Origin: Rhodanobacter sp. OK091
GTDB lineage: Bacteria; Pseudomonadota; Gammaproteobacteria; Xanthomonadales; Rhodanobacteraceae
DNA length: 64,000 nucleotides
NCBI RefSeq assembly: GCF_900142825.1
Contig: NZ_FRCH01000001.1
Coordinates: 248,001 to 312,000 of the forward strand
Direction of reading: 5' to 3'
Numbering within the stretch: the first letter of the stretch is position 1; every line of letters begins with the position of its first letter. The notes under the pieces were generated by a model, which saw only the letters and a program-made list of their open reading frames with translations, was not told where the DNA came from and did no database searches. Shown here one piece after another: positions 17,701 through 27,251 of this stretch. Position numbers and translations under genes: made by a program.

Positions 17701-19908
17701 CTAGTGGCTGCCGCCGGCCGTTGTCCCGCACAGTTTTTCCATCAGCTCGGCTTGCACATCGCGAGCCGGTTCGGTACTGGCCATCGGCGGATGCAGGTAT
17801 TGGCCGTCGGAATGCAGCAGCAGCGCACTCGTGTTGTCGGTGAGATAAAGCTCCAGCGCGTTGCGCACGCGTTGCTGCAGCTTTTTTCCTTCGATCGGAA
17901 ACGCCGTTTCGACACGGCGATCCAGGTTGCGCTCCATCAGGTCGGCACTGGATAGGTATAGCCGCGGCTCGCCGTTGTCGGCAAACCAGTAAGCGCGGCT
18001 GTGTTCCAGGAAACGGCCGATGATCGAGCGCACGCGGATATTTTCCGAGACGCCTTCCACCCCGGGACGCAGGCAGCATATGCCGCGCACGATCAAGTCG
18101 ATCTGCACACCGGCGATGCTGGCCTTGTACAGCGCACGGATGATCTTCGGTTCGGTCAGCGCGTTGACCTTGAAGATGATCCGCGCCGGCTTGCCGGCGG
18201 CGGCGTGCGCGGTTTCCCGCGCGATCAGTTCGAGCAAGGTCTTCTTCAGCGTGAACGGCGCATGCAGCAGCTTCTTCATGTGCAGCAACTTGCCCATGCC
18301 GGTGAGCTGGCTGAACAGTTTATGCACGTCCTCGCACAGCGCCGCGTCGGAAGTGAGCAAGCTGTAGTCGGTGTACAGCCGTGCGTTGCCGGTGTGGTAG
18401 TTGCCGGTGCCCATGTGGGCGTAACGCACCAGTTCGTTGCCTTCGCGGCGCTGGATCAGCATCAGCTTGGCGTGCGTCTTGATGCCGACCACACCGTAGA
18501 TCACCATCGCGCCGGCCTGCTGCAGACGCGAGGCGAGCGTGAGGTTGGATTCCTCATCGAAGCGTGCGCGCAGCTCGACCACCGCGGTCACTTCCTTGCC
18601 GGCGCGCGCCGCGTCGACCAGCGCATCGACGATTTCCGAATTCGCGTTGGTACGGTACAGCGTCTGCTTGATCGCCAGCACCTGCGGATCGGCGGCCGCC
18701 TGGCGCAGCAAGTCGACCACCGGCGAGAACGATTCGTACGGATGCAGCAGCAGCACATCCTGCTTGCCGATGACCTGGAAAAGGTCCTCGGCGTGCTTGA
18801 GCGCTTTCGGCAACACCGGGGTGAACCGGGGATATTGCAACTGCGGATAACCCGCCTCGCTGGCAATGCGGAACAGCCGCGCCAGATTCACCGGTCCGTT
18901 CACCTCGTACATTTCCGACTCGGCGAGACCGAACTGTTTGAGCAGGTAGTCGGTCAGATCCTTTGGACAGTTGTCGGCCACCTCCAGCCGCACCGCATCG
19001 CCGAATCGGCGCGAGTACAGCTCGCCGCGCAGCGCCAGCGCCAGATCCTCGACGTCTTCCGGATCGAGCGTGAGATCGGCGTTGCGGGTCAGCCGGAACT
19101 GATAGCAGCCGAGCACCTGCATGCCGGGAAACAGTTCCTCCGCGTGCGCATGAATCATCGAGGACAGCAGCACGTAGTTGTCGCCGCCCTCGCAGATTTC
19201 CAGCGGCAGGCGGATCAGTCGCGGCAACACGCGTGGAGCCGGCACGATGGCCAGGCCCGAGTCGCGTCCGAACGCATCGACGCCGTCCAGCCGCACGATG
19301 AAGTTGAGGCTCTTGTTGACCAGCAACGGAAACGGATGGGTCGGATCGAGCCCGATCGGCGTGATCAGCGGCGCCACCTCGTCGCGGAAATAACGACGTA
19401 CCCACAGCTTCTGTTTGTGCGTCCATTGCGTGCGGCGAACGATGCGGATGCCGTGCGAAACCAGCTCCGGCAGAATCCGCTCGTTGAGGATCGCGTACTG
19501 CCGCTCGATCTGCTTGTGCGCGATCTCGCTGATCTCGGCCAGCGCGCGCTTCGGCGGAATGCCATCCGGACCGATCAGCTCGTGATCCAGCGCGATCTGG
19601 CCTTTCAGCCCGGCGACCCGGATCTCGAAGAACTCGTCCATGTTGCGCGAAAAAATCAGCAGGAACTTCAGCCGTTCCAGCAGCGGCGTACGTTCGTCCA
19701 GCGCCTGGTCCAGCACACGGATGTTGAACTGCAGCTGCGACAGCTCGCGGTGGATGTACAACCGGTTGTCGGTGAGATCCACCGATGCTGCCGCTGGCGA
19801 AGCATCGTTGGCGGCCGGCACCGAAGTATCGGTCGGCGAATTCTCGCGAATCAGGTGGCTGTTCATCGGTGCACCGGGTCCGTAAAGATGGCTACAAAGT
19901 TCCAGCAT
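17701..19908 (-). CDS. ppk1: Polyphosphate kinase 1
   Basis: Reversibly polymerises ATP gamma-phosphate into inorganic polyphosphate. 735 residues from the longest ATG; an internal ATG (19866, MNSHLIREN) would give 721, and neither has a clear ribosome site. Landmarks: the N domain [44 protein letters not shown], and the phospho-His motif [20 protein letters not shown] with the autophosphorylated His near residue 498. The second active-site His is in [10 protein letters not shown], followed by [16 protein letters not shown]. No exopolyphosphatase gene is adjacent. Divergent from the MFS gene. Confidence 0.96.
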   Translation of the reverse strand: MLELCSHLYGPGAPMNSHLIRENSPTDTSVPAANDASPAAASVDLTDNRLYIHRELSQLQFNIRVLDQALDERTPLLERLKFLLIFSRNMDEFFEIRVAGLKGQIALDHELIGPDGIPPKRALAEISEIAHKQIERQYAILNERILPELVSHGIRIVRRTQWTHKQKLWVRRYFRDEVAPLITPIGLDPTHPFPLLVNKSLNFIVRLDGVDAFGRDSGLAIVPAPRVLPRLIRLPLEICEGGDNYVLLSSMIHAHAEELFPGMQVLGCYQFRLTRNADLTLDPEDVEDLALALRGELYSRRFGDAVRLEVADNCPKDLTDYLLKQFGLAESEMYEVNGPVNLARLFRIASEAGYPQLQYPRFTPVLPKALKHAEDLFQVIGKQDVLLLHPYESFSPVVDLLRQAAADPQVLAIKQTLYRTNANSEIVDALVDAARAGKEVTAVVELRARFDEESNLTLASRLQQAGAMVIYGVVGIKTHAKLMLIQRREGNELVRYAHMGTGNYHTGNARLYTDYSLLTSDAALCEDVHKLFSQLTGMGKLLHMKKLLHAPFTLKKTLLELIARETAHAAAGKPARIIFKVNALTEPKIIRALYKASIAGVQIDLIVRGICCLRPGVEGVSENIRVRSIIGRFLEHSRAYWFADNGEPRLYLSSADLMERNLDRRVETAFPIEGKKLQQRVRNALELYLTDNTSALLLHSDGQYLHPPMASTEPARDVQAELMEKLCGTTAGGSH

Positions 19909-20106
19909 GGTACCGCGCTGCCGGTGATGGCTCAGTCAGCGTACCGGAACCGTTCGGCCAGCACTCAGATTGCAACATTCTTCTGACCGGTAAATGACAG
20001 CCGCTCCCACAACGGCTGGCACATGCGAGCCATGGGCGATTGTCTTATGGTTGTCATCCCCTGCGGCGGCGTGACGCCGTGCCTCATTCCCCAGCCGAAC
20101 GTCCCC

Positions 20107-21363
20107 ATGCAGACCCGCGTCGAAAGCGCCCCGCTGTCTCCCGCTGCCATTCCCGTGTCGACCGATACACCGGCCAGTTCGCCATCCAGCGAAGGCACCG
20201 CCTTCGGCGTGCTTGGCGGCATCAGCTTCGCGCACATGCTCAACGACATGATCCAGTCGCTGATCCTGGCGATCTATCCGATCCTGAAAAGCGATTTCCA
20301 TCTGAGCTTTGCCCAGGTCGGCTTGATCACGCTGACCTACCAGCTCACCGCTTCGATGCTGCAGCCGCTGGTCGGCATGGTCACCGACCGCCGACCCATG
20401 CCGTACTCGCTGCCGGTGGGCATGGGCTTCACCTTGTGCGGCCTGTTGCTGCTGGCGGTGGCGCCGAACTTTCCGATCCTGTTGCTGGCCGCCGCTCTGG
20501 TCGGCACCGGCTCGTCGGTGTTCCATCCGGAATCCTCACGGGTGGCGCGGATGGCTTCCGGCGGACGGCATGGCCTGGCGCAGTCGCTGTTCCAGGTGGG
20601 CGGCAACACCGGTTCGTCGCTGGGGCCGCTGCTCGCCGCCTGGATCATCGTGCCGCATGGGCGCGGCAGCGTGGCGTGGTTTTCGCTGGCGGCGCTACTG
20701 GCTATCGTCGTGCTGCTGCAGATCGGGCGCTGGTATGGACAACATCATGTCGCACGCAGCAAATCGGCGGCACGGCATCTGACCGTCGTGGCGCTGTCGC
20801 GCAACCAGATCATCGGCGCGCTGACGATTCTCGGCCTGCTGGTCTTCTCCAAGTATTTCTACCTGGCCAGCCTCAGCAGCTATTACACCTTCTACCTGAT
20901 CCACAAGTTCGGCGTGTCGGTGCAGAGCGCGCAGGTGCATCTGTTCGTATTCCTGTTTGCCGTGGCCGCCGGTTCGCTGATCGGCGGTCCGATCGGCGAT
21001 CGGATCGGGCGCAAGTGGGTGATCTGGGTGTCGATCCTCGGCGTCGCACCGTTCTCTCTGCTGCTGCCACACGCGAACCTGATGTGGACTGGCGTACTCA
21101 CCGTGGTCATCGGCTTGATCCTGGCCTCGGCATTCTCGGCGATCCTGGTCTATGCACAGGAGCTGATCCCCGGCCGGGTGGGCATGATCTCGGGACTGTT
21201 CTTCGGCTTCGCCTTCGGCATGGGCGGCATCGGCGCCGCCGTACTGGGTGGCCTGGCCGATGCGCACGGCATCGAATATGTCTATCGACTGTGCGCGTTT
21301 TTGCCGCTGATGGGTTTGATTACAGTGTTTCTGCCGGATATCGAGAAGCGGGCTCACGTTTGA
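20107..21363 (+). CDS. fsr: MFS transporter, fosmidomycin-resistance (Fsr) type
   Basis: 418 residues from the ATG at 20107; further upstream codons give a Cys/Pro-rich non-membrane extension. About 12 transmembrane helices. MFS signature loops: MVTDRRPMPYSLPVG after TM2 and IGDRIGRKWVIW after TM8. SSVFHPESSRVARMASGGRHGLAQSLFQVGGNTGSSLGPLL is strongly characteristic of Fsr-type exporters. Export of fosmidomycin or another compound is inferred from the family. It is transcribed away from ppk and is followed by a large repeat element. Confidence 0.9.
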   Translation: MQTRVESAPLSPAAIPVSTDTPASSPSSEGTAFGVLGGISFAHMLNDMIQSLILAIYPILKSDFHLSFAQVGLITLTYQLTASMLQPLVGMVTDRRPMPYSLPVGMGFTLCGLLLLAVAPNFPILLLAAALVGTGSSVFHPESSRVARMASGGRHGLAQSLFQVGGNTGSSLGPLLAAWIIVPHGRGSVAWFSLAALLAIVVLLQIGRWYGQHHVARSKSAARHLTVVALSRNQIIGALTILGLLVFSKYFYLASLSSYYTFYLIHKFGVSVQSAQVHLFVFLFAVAAGSLIGGPIGDRIGRKWVIWVSILGVAPFSLLLPHANLMWTGVLTVVIGLILASAFSAILVYAQELIPGRVGMISGLFFGFAFGMGGIGAAVLGGLADAHGIEYVYRLCAFLPLMGLITVFLPDIEKRAHV

Positions 21364-21370
21364 TGATTTT

Positions 21371-22066
21371 GGGGAGCGACTTCAGTCGCGATGGCTTTGC
21401 GCTTGGGTGATTTGAAGCAAGAGCTTTCGTGCGCCTCTGGCGCGCGAGTTACTTTCTCTTTGTGTGGCCAAAGAGAAAGTAACCAAAGAGAAAGGCCACC
21501 CCGCTTGGCGCTTGCCGCCCATCCCTGGGCGGCAAGTCCGTGAGCCGGGGCCGGGCTTTTCGAACGGGCATCCTGCCCGTGCGAAAAGGAGTCGACCTCC
21601 CTGTCGACTCCCGCTGTGCGGCCTGTCGTCCCCGTCTCACCGCCGCACAGGGGCCCCGGGTAGAGCAGCGGGCCTTCCTGGCCCGCACTCGGTGAAAAGC
21701 CGAAGCGAAGCGTCGCTCTGGCTGTTGCTCTGGCTCTTCTGAAAAGTACGCGCAGGAGGCGCGTTGCTCTACCCGGGGCCCCTCTGAAGCGGCGGGTGGG
21801 CGGAGGAACAGCCCGCAGGGTGGCCGGCATGGATGCCGGCCAGTTTGGCGTCAGGGCAGGAGGCCCTGTCGACAAACCCCGCCACCCACCCGCGGACTTG
21901 CCGGGCAGGAAGCCCGGCAAGCGCGTAAGCGGGGGGTCGTTTTCTCTTGGTTACTTCTCTTTTGGACAAGCAAAAGAGAAGTAACTCGCCCTCCGCAGGA
22001 GGGTGAAAGCTCTGCACTTAATCAACAAAAATGAGCAAGGGCATCGCCCGCAAGCGGGCTCCTACA
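21371..22066. repeat. Composite inverted-repeat element, copy 1 (arm order A-core-B)
   Basis: First of four related elements in the window. From the left: a REP-like hairpin GCGACTTCAGTCGC; a segment with an AAAGAGAAAG-type motif; arm A, containing GCCGCCC/GGGCGGC and GAGTCGAC/GTCGACTC hairpins; a 133-bp core (21650-21782) bounded by the 18-bp inverted repeat GGGGCCCCGGGTAGAGCA; arm B, containing GGCCGGC/GCCGGCC, CAGGGC/GCCCTG and a 10-bp CTTGCCGGGC/GCCCGGCAAG hairpin; the mirrored AAAGAG segment; and a second REP-like hairpin GCCCGCAAGCGGGC. It separates two convergent genes. Short frames crossing it are not credible genes. Confidence 0.93.
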
Positions 22067-22072
22067 AGAAAA

Positions 22073-22108
22073 TCCGGCAGGTACCGATAGAGTCCGGCAG
22101 ATGCCGAT
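22073..22108. repeat. Two-copy tandem repeat, 20-bp period
   Basis: TCCGGCAGGTACCGAT at 22073 is repeated as TCCGGCAGATGCCGAT at 22093, between repeat element copy 1 and the end of the diguanylate cyclase gene. Confidence 0.6.
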
Positions 22109-22179
22109 CACCACTAACCCTGGCTTACGGACTTGCCACCCATCGATGAACGCAGCGTGTTATCTGCCGCTGATGGAGC

Positions 22180-23490
22180 TCATTGCAGCGAGACGGCCTC
22201 GTGAGGCTGTCCCGACAACAGCCCGCCGGCCGTTGACCGGGTTCGATTGACCAACTTGTGCTCGTACATCGAGCGATCGGCATTGGCATACAACTGCAGC
22301 TCGTCGTCACCGTCTTCGGGTGAAAGCGCCAGACCCACGCTGACACTGATCGAGAGGCGAAACCCCTGGCACTCGACCTCGGACTCCAGTGCCGTCGCAA
22401 GCTTGTGCGCGATGCGCTCGACGGCCGCCCGATGGGACATGCTGGTCAGAATGGCCGCAAATTCGTCACCACCCATGCGCGCCAGGACGTCGCCCTCGCG
22501 CATATGGGACTGCAGACGCTGCGCCACCGACTGCAGCAAGGCGTCGCCCACGGCGTGACCGTAGCGGTCGTTGATCTCCTTGAAGCCATCCAGATCGAGG
22601 ATCAGCAAGGCCACCCGGCGCGCGCTGCCACGCGCCTCAGTCAAGGCTGCCTCCAGCTCGCGGACAAACATGCGCCGATTCGGCAGATCGGTCAGCGAGT
22701 CGTGCAGCGAGGCATATTCCGCCTGCCCCATCTTCTCCTCCAGCAAGGTGAAGATCATGCCCGTCGCCACCAGAAACTTAGGCAGGTTCCAAACCTCGTT
22801 GTCCAGGTGAACTGAGGGTAGGTAGCTCTGCAATAGATAAGCCATCGGAAACACCGCCGCCCAGGCGACAAAGCTTATCGTGGTGAATACGACGCCCACA
22901 GTGAATCGTGGCGCCCTATGCCAGAAGAAGAACGCCACCCCGACGTAGTAGGAGAACAAGATCCAGACCAGGATCAGGTCGAACGATTCGCGCAACACTA
23001 GAATCGCCTGAACGCTGTACACCACCGCGACGCCAAGCACGCGAGCCAGACGCTGAAAGCCTTGTGCTCCCTGTTGTTTTCCGCGAAAAACCCACAGTGT
23101 GGTCATCACACCAAGCGCGGTAAGCGCAAGGTACGTGCCTGTCGAGTGAACGTCGTATACCAGGCAGCCAAAAAGCACCACCTCGGGGACCGACGCCAAC
23201 AACATCAGGTAGAGGTCTTTTACTCGAGCGGTCTGGCGGTCGTTGCCGGCCCAAATGAAGGTGATGGCGGTGAGCAACAACATCGCCAGAGACACGGCCA
23301 ATGCTGCATCGGCCGCCTTACCCGGCGGCAGCGCGCTGTTGACGATCTGGGCCACGATGTGGACGAGGATCAGAATCCAACCGATCAACCAGGAACGCAA
23401 CCGTGTCTGTCGGCTGTGCCGGAGCAACGAACCGAATACCAGTACCAGACCGGATATGGCGATGAAATCTGGGATCAGGGAGTAATTCAA
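22180..23490 (-). CDS. Membrane-bound diguanylate cyclase (GGDEF)
   Basis: 436 residues: an N-terminal membrane domain of about seven helices (residues 1-235), a short linker and a GGDEF domain (about 265-430). The active-site motif RMGGDEF is intact (about residue 340) and is preceded at the correct 5-residue spacing by the inhibitory-site motif REGD (RxxD), so c-di-GMP synthesis with product inhibition is expected. DSLTDLPNRRMFVREL and LDLDGFKEINDRYGHAVGD are also canonical. The TTG at 23490 is preferred because GGAGG lies 6 nt upstream. An ATG at 23553 would add a Cys-rich 21-residue extension and leave that ribosome site inside the gene. Flanked on both sides by repeat elements. Confidence 0.9.
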   Translation of the reverse strand: MNYSLIPDFIAISGLVLVFGSLLRHSRQTRLRSWLIGWILILVHIVAQIVNSALPPGKAADAALAVSLAMLLLTAITFIWAGNDRQTARVKDLYLMLLASVPEVVLFGCLVYDVHSTGTYLALTALGVMTTLWVFRGKQQGAQGFQRLARVLGVAVVYSVQAILVLRESFDLILVWILFSYYVGVAFFFWHRAPRFTVGVVFTTISFVAWAAVFPMAYLLQSYLPSVHLDNEVWNLPKFLVATGMIFTLLEEKMGQAEYASLHDSLTDLPNRRMFVRELEAALTEARGSARRVALLILDLDGFKEINDRYGHAVGDALLQSVAQRLQSHMREGDVLARMGGDEFAAILTSMSHRAAVERIAHKLATALESEVECQGFRLSISVSVGLALSPEDGDDELQLYANADRSMYEHKLVNRTRSTAGGLLSGQPHEAVSLQ

Positions 23491-23496
23491 TCCTGG

Positions 23497-23501
23497 CCTC
23501 C
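23497..23501 (-). promoter_or_regulatory. Ribosome-binding site deciding the TTG start of the GGDEF gene
   Basis: Perfect GGAGG on the minus strand, 6 nt before the TTG at 23490; the upstream ATG alternative has no comparable site. Confidence 0.7.
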
Positions 23502-23660
23502 GACACGGCAAGCACGCGCACAATTCGGCGACGTTCACCGCAGCTATCGGCACATTCCTTCAAATCTTGAGCATGCAACCTCGGCGGACTCGCAGGAGAA
23601 GCCGTTCCAGGCGCCGTATCAACCCGCCCCGACCACGACAGGCGCCGGCGGCACATGCTT

Positions 23661-24364
23661 TTGTGGGAGCGACTTCAGTCGCGAGGGCTTTGCGCTTGTT
23701 TGATTTGTTTGAAGCGAAAAGCTTTCGTGCGCCTACGGCGCCCGAGTCACTTTCTCTTTGCGTGCTCAAAGAGAAAGTAACCAAAGAGAAAGAGCACCCC
23801 GCTTACGCGCTTGCCGGGCTTCCTGCCCGGCAAGTCCGCGGGTGGGTTCCGGGGTTTGTCGACAGGGCATCCTGCCCTGACGCCAAACTGGCCGGCATCC
23901 ATGCCGGCCACCCTGCGGGCTGTTCCTCCACCCACCCGCCGCTGCAGAGGGGCCCCGGGTAGAGCAGCGGGCCTTCCTGGCCCGCACTCGGTGAAAAGCC
24001 GAAGCGAAGCGTCGCTCTGGCTGTTGACCTAGCTCTTCTGAAAAGTACGCGCAGGAGGCGCGTTGCTCTACCCGGGGCCCCTGTGCGGCGGTGAGACGGG
24101 GTCGACAGGCCCGCAGGGGCATCGGCAAGGATGTCGATGCCTTTTCGCCAGGGCAGGATGCCCTGTCGAAAAGCCCGGCCCCGACTCACGGACTTGCCGC
24201 CCAGGGATGGGCGGCAAGCGCCAAGCGGGGTGGCCTTCTCTTTTGGTTACTTTTCTCTTGGCCACACAAGAGAAAAGTGACTCGGGCGCCCATGGCGCAC
24301 GAAAGCTCTTCGCTTCAAACAAACCACCAAGCGCAAAGCCATCGCGACTGAAGTCGCTCCCACA
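23661..24364. repeat. Composite inverted-repeat element, copy 2 (arm order B-core-A)
   Basis: Same components as copy 1 but with the arms exchanged: B lies left of the core and A right. The 133-bp core (23949-24081), with its 18-bp boundary repeat, keeps the same orientation as in copy 1. Both outer ends carry the GCGACTTCAGTCGC type REP hairpin, here in inverted orientation to each other. The right arm holds the variant hairpin GGCATCGGC/GTCGATGCC with loop AAGGAT (24122-24145 region). It lies between the GGDEF gene start and the murB stop. Confidence 0.93.
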
Positions 24365-24380
24365 GGAAAATCTGCAAAAC

Positions 24381-25430
24381 TCAGCGCGCGCCGATCACCA
24401 CCGGCTCCGGTTCCAAGATGACGCCGAACCTCTCGCGCACACCCAGCATCACTTGTTGCGCCAGCGCCCACAGTTGCTGACCAGTCGCCTTCCCGTGATT
24501 GACCAGCACCAGCGCATGCCGGTTGGAGATGCCCGCATCGCCTTCGCGAAAACCCTTGAAACCGGCGGTCTCGATCATCCAGGCGGCGGAGACCTTGCAG
24601 CGGCCGTCGGGCTGCGGCCAGGCAGGAAGACCAGGATGTTCGCGCTTCAGCGCGTCGGCCAGCGCGGCATCGACGATCGGGTTCTTGAAGAAGCTGCCGG
24701 CGTTGCCGATCACCGCCGGGTCGGGCAGCTTGCTGGTGCGCAGGTGCACCACCGCCTCGGCGACGTGGAACGGCGCGGGCTTGTCCACGCCCATGCGCGC
24801 CAGCTGCTCGTTGATGCCCGCGTAATCGGTGCGCAGCGGACGGCTGCGCGGCAGCACGAAGCGCACGGCGGTGACGATGTAACGGCCGGGCTCGTGCTTG
24901 AACAGCGAGTCGCGGTAGGCGAACGCGCAGACCGCGTGATCCAGCATCACCACGCGGCGCTCGCGGGTGTCCCACGCTTCCACACTCTCGACGAACTCCG
25001 CCACCTCGCAACCATAGGCGCCGATGTTCTGGATCGGCGCCGCGCCCACGGTGCCGGGTATCAGGATCAGGTTTTCCAGGCCGGCGTAACCGTGGCCCAG
25101 TGTCCAGCGCACGAAATCGTCCCAGCGCTCGCCGGCGGCCACCGCGATGCGTGCGCTGTCGCCATCGCTCTCCACCTGCACACCGCGGGTTTCCATCGCC
25201 AGCACAGTGCCGTCGAAATCGCCCGTGAACAGCACGTTGCTGCCCTCGCCCAGCACCAGCAGACGTCCGTTGCGCACGGCCGGGAAGTCGAGCAGTTCGG
25301 GCAGCTTGCCGGCGTCGCGGATCTCCGCCAGCAGCGTCGCCCGTGCATCCACGCGCAGCGTGTTGCGGTTGGCCAGCGAGGCGTTCTCGATGAGCGTGTA
25401 ACCGCCCATGTCCGTGCGTTCAGACAGCAT
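24381..25430 (-). CDS. murB: UDP-N-acetylenolpyruvoylglucosamine reductase MurB
   Basis: FAD-dependent NADPH reductase making UDP-MurNAc for peptidoglycan. 349 residues, the length of the E. coli-type (class I) enzyme. FAD-binding region LLVLGEGSNVLF and LILIPGTVGAAPIQNIGAYG; catalytic acid Ser in GNAGSFFKNP; the class I Tyr-loop region AFAYRDSLFK is present; C-terminal HALVLVNHGKATG. The start overlaps the pyrD stop by 11 nt; an internal ATG at 25409 (MGGYTLIEN) would avoid the overlap. Part of a pyrD-murB transcription unit. Confidence 0.96.
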   Translation of the reverse strand: MLSERTDMGGYTLIENASLANRNTLRVDARATLLAEIRDAGKLPELLDFPAVRNGRLLVLGEGSNVLFTGDFDGTVLAMETRGVQVESDGDSARIAVAAGERWDDFVRWTLGHGYAGLENLILIPGTVGAAPIQNIGAYGCEVAEFVESVEAWDTRERRVVMLDHAVCAFAYRDSLFKHEPGRYIVTAVRFVLPRSRPLRTDYAGINEQLARMGVDKPAPFHVAEAVVHLRTSKLPDPAVIGNAGSFFKNPIVDAALADALKREHPGLPAWPQPDGRCKVSAAWMIETAGFKGFREGDAGISNRHALVLVNHGKATGQQLWALAQQVMLGVRERFGVILEPEPVVIGAR

Positions 25431-26457
25431 GGGCGGCCTCGCGCTGGCGGCGGATCTCGTTGACGCATTCGCCGACCAGATGCGGCCCGCGATAGATCAG
25501 GCCCGAATAGACTTGCACCAGCGAGGCGCCGGCATCGATCTTCTCGGCGGCATCGCTGCCTTCGAGGATGCCGCCCACGCCGATCAGCGGGACGCGTCCC
25601 TGCAGACGCCGATGCATGCTGGCGAGCACCGCGGTGGAACGCTCGAACAGCGGCTTGCCGGACACCCCTCCGGTTTCGCCGCCATGCGGATCGCCGGCCA
25701 CCGCCGCATGGTCGATCGTGGTGTTGGTGCAGATCACGCCATCGATGCCGGTGCGCAGCAGCACCTCGGCGATCGCATCGAGCTCGGTTTCGCTCAGATC
25801 CGGCGCGATCTTCAGCAGCATCGGCTTGCGTCGGCCGTGCTGCGAGCCGAGCCGCTCCTGTGCCGCGCGCAGCAACGAGATGAACTTGTACAGCGTGGCT
25901 TCCTGCTGCAGGTCGCGCAGCCCCTGGGTGTTCGGCGAGGAGATGTTCACCGTGATGTAGCTGGCGTGTTCGTAGACCTTGTGCAGGCAGGTCAGGTAGT
26001 CGTTGACCGCCTTCTCGTTCGGCGTGTCCTTGTTTTTGCCGATGTTGATGCCGAGCACGCCGTGGTAGCTGGACTGCCGCACGTTGCGCACCAGCGCATC
26101 GACGCCGCCATTGTTGAAGCCGAGCCGGTTGATGATCGCCTCGTACTGCGGCAGCCGGAACATGCGCGGCTTGTCGTTGCCGGGCTGTGGCAGCGGCGTC
26201 ACCGTGCCGACTTCGATGAAGCCGAATCCCAGCGCATTCAACGCATCGAGATGTTCGGCATTCTTGTCCAGCCCGGCGGCCAGGCCCACCGGATTCGGGA
26301 ACGTGATGCCGAACACCGTGACCGGCAGATCCGCCGGAGGTTTGGCGATCCAGTGTGCGAAGTTGCTTCGCTGGGCCACGCCCAACCCGTACAAGGTGAC
26401 GCGATGCGCGGTTTCGGGATCGAGCTTGAACAGCAGCGGGCGCAGGTAGTCGTACAT
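25420..26457 (-). CDS. pyrD: Dihydroorotate dehydrogenase (quinone), class 2
   Basis: Membrane-associated FMN enzyme oxidising dihydroorotate to orotate with quinone in pyrimidine synthesis. 345 residues. The N-terminal amphipathic helices (YDYLRPLLFKLDPETAHRVTL) identify class 2. FMN and active-site segments: NPVGLAAGLDKN, GFGFIEVGTVTPLPQPGNDKPRMFRL, ITVNISSPNTQGLRDLQ (catalytic Ser), LLKIAPDL, ICTNTTIDH and LIGVGGILEG. It lies 3 nt downstream of the methyltransferase stop. Confidence 0.97.
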   Translation of the reverse strand: MYDYLRPLLFKLDPETAHRVTLYGLGVAQRSNFAHWIAKPPADLPVTVFGITFPNPVGLAAGLDKNAEHLDALNALGFGFIEVGTVTPLPQPGNDKPRMFRLPQYEAIINRLGFNNGGVDALVRNVRQSSYHGVLGINIGKNKDTPNEKAVNDYLTCLHKVYEHASYITVNISSPNTQGLRDLQQEATLYKFISLLRAAQERLGSQHGRRKPMLLKIAPDLSETELDAIAEVLLRTGIDGVICTNTTIDHAAVAGDPHGGETGGVSGKPLFERSTAVLASMHRRLQGRVPLIGVGGILEGSDAAEKIDAGASLVQVYSGLIYRGPHLVGECVNEIRRQREAAHAV

Positions 26458-26460
26458 GGG

Positions 26461-27228
26461 TCAGGCCATATGTCCGGCGAAGATGCGGGTGTCGTAATCG
26501 AAGCTTACCGTGCCCTGTTCGGCGCAGTTGTCGAACAGCTCGCGCAGTTCGCGCAGCATCGGCTCGTGCTGAGGGTGACCGGCCTGCGGCGCATACGACG
26601 ACGACATCAGGCGGCCCCGCAGCGCCTCGAAGTCCAGTCGCTGGGCGTGCTCGAAACGGGCGCTTCCGCGGAAACCGGCACCGAACCAGGCGCGCATCCG
26701 CTCGTCATCGGTATATCGCTCGGCCACGCTGGCGTAGTCGGTCCCGAATTGCTGCAGCAGCGCCTCGTAACCCTCCAGAAAGCGCGTACCGGTGAGCCGG
26801 CGTGAATTCCACCAGATCGCCGCCAGTCCGCGCGGGCGCAGGATGCGTGCGAACTCGCGTCGCGTGGTTTCCTGGTCGAACCAGTGGAAGGCCTGCGCCA
26901 CGGTGACCAGATCCACGCTGGCATCGGGCAGCCCGGTGGCGTCGGCCTTGCCATCGACGGCATCGAAATTTTCGTAGGCCTGCAGCCAGCGTTCGGCGGC
27001 GGCGCGCATCGGCGCATTCGGCTCCACCGCCGTCACACGATAGCCCGCATCGAGAAACATCTTCGACGAGATACCGGTGCCGGCACCGACATCCGCCACC
27101 CGCCAAGCCGCATCGACGCCCTGCTCGCGCTGCAGCCACTCGATCAGCGCCGGCGGATAATCCGGCCGGTAGCGCACGTAGTCGTCGACGCGGTCGCTGA
27201 AGCGCGCGGTGGAATGCAGGTCGCTCAT
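26461..27228 (-). CDS. Class I SAM-dependent methyltransferase
   Basis: 255 residues from the ATG at 27228; the frame continues upstream without protein-like sequence. Methyltransferase-11 type: motif I VADVGAGTGISSKMFL (about residue 44), acidic motif VTAVEPNAPMR, motif II DLVTVAQAFHWFD and IWWNSRRLTGTRFLEGYEALL. The order RFSDRVDDYVRYRPDYP...FHWFD is common in small-molecule methyltransferases; the substrate is unknown. Part of a minus-strand run SDR - methyltransferase - pyrD - murB with very short spacers. Confidence 0.85.
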   Translation of the reverse strand: MSDLHSTARFSDRVDDYVRYRPDYPPALIEWLQREQGVDAAWRVADVGAGTGISSKMFLDAGYRVTAVEPNAPMRAAAERWLQAYENFDAVDGKADATGLPDASVDLVTVAQAFHWFDQETTRREFARILRPRGLAAIWWNSRRLTGTRFLEGYEALLQQFGTDYASVAERYTDDERMRAWFGAGFRGSARFEHAQRLDFEALRGRLMSSSYAPQAGHPQHEPMLRELRELFDNCAEQGTVSFDYDTRIFAGHMA

Positions 27229-27251
27229 GTCATCTGTCCTGTCTTGTCCCG

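Noticed and set aside
18001..19986. 661-residue open frame antisense to ppk1
   Set aside because: Shadow frame; ppk1 has all family motifs.
19999..20017. AGCCG/CGGCT hairpin between ppk1 and the MFS gene
   Set aside because: Only five pairs; resembles a remnant of a REP sequence but too short to support.
21354..22017. Open frames inside repeat copy 1
   Set aside because: Frames exist in several phases of both strands, as expected from a palindrome-rich GC element; no ribosome sites, and related frames in other copies are shifted.
21371..24364. Possible CRISPR array
   Set aside because: The repeats are hairpin modules without regular unit-spacer periodicity and no cas genes are present.
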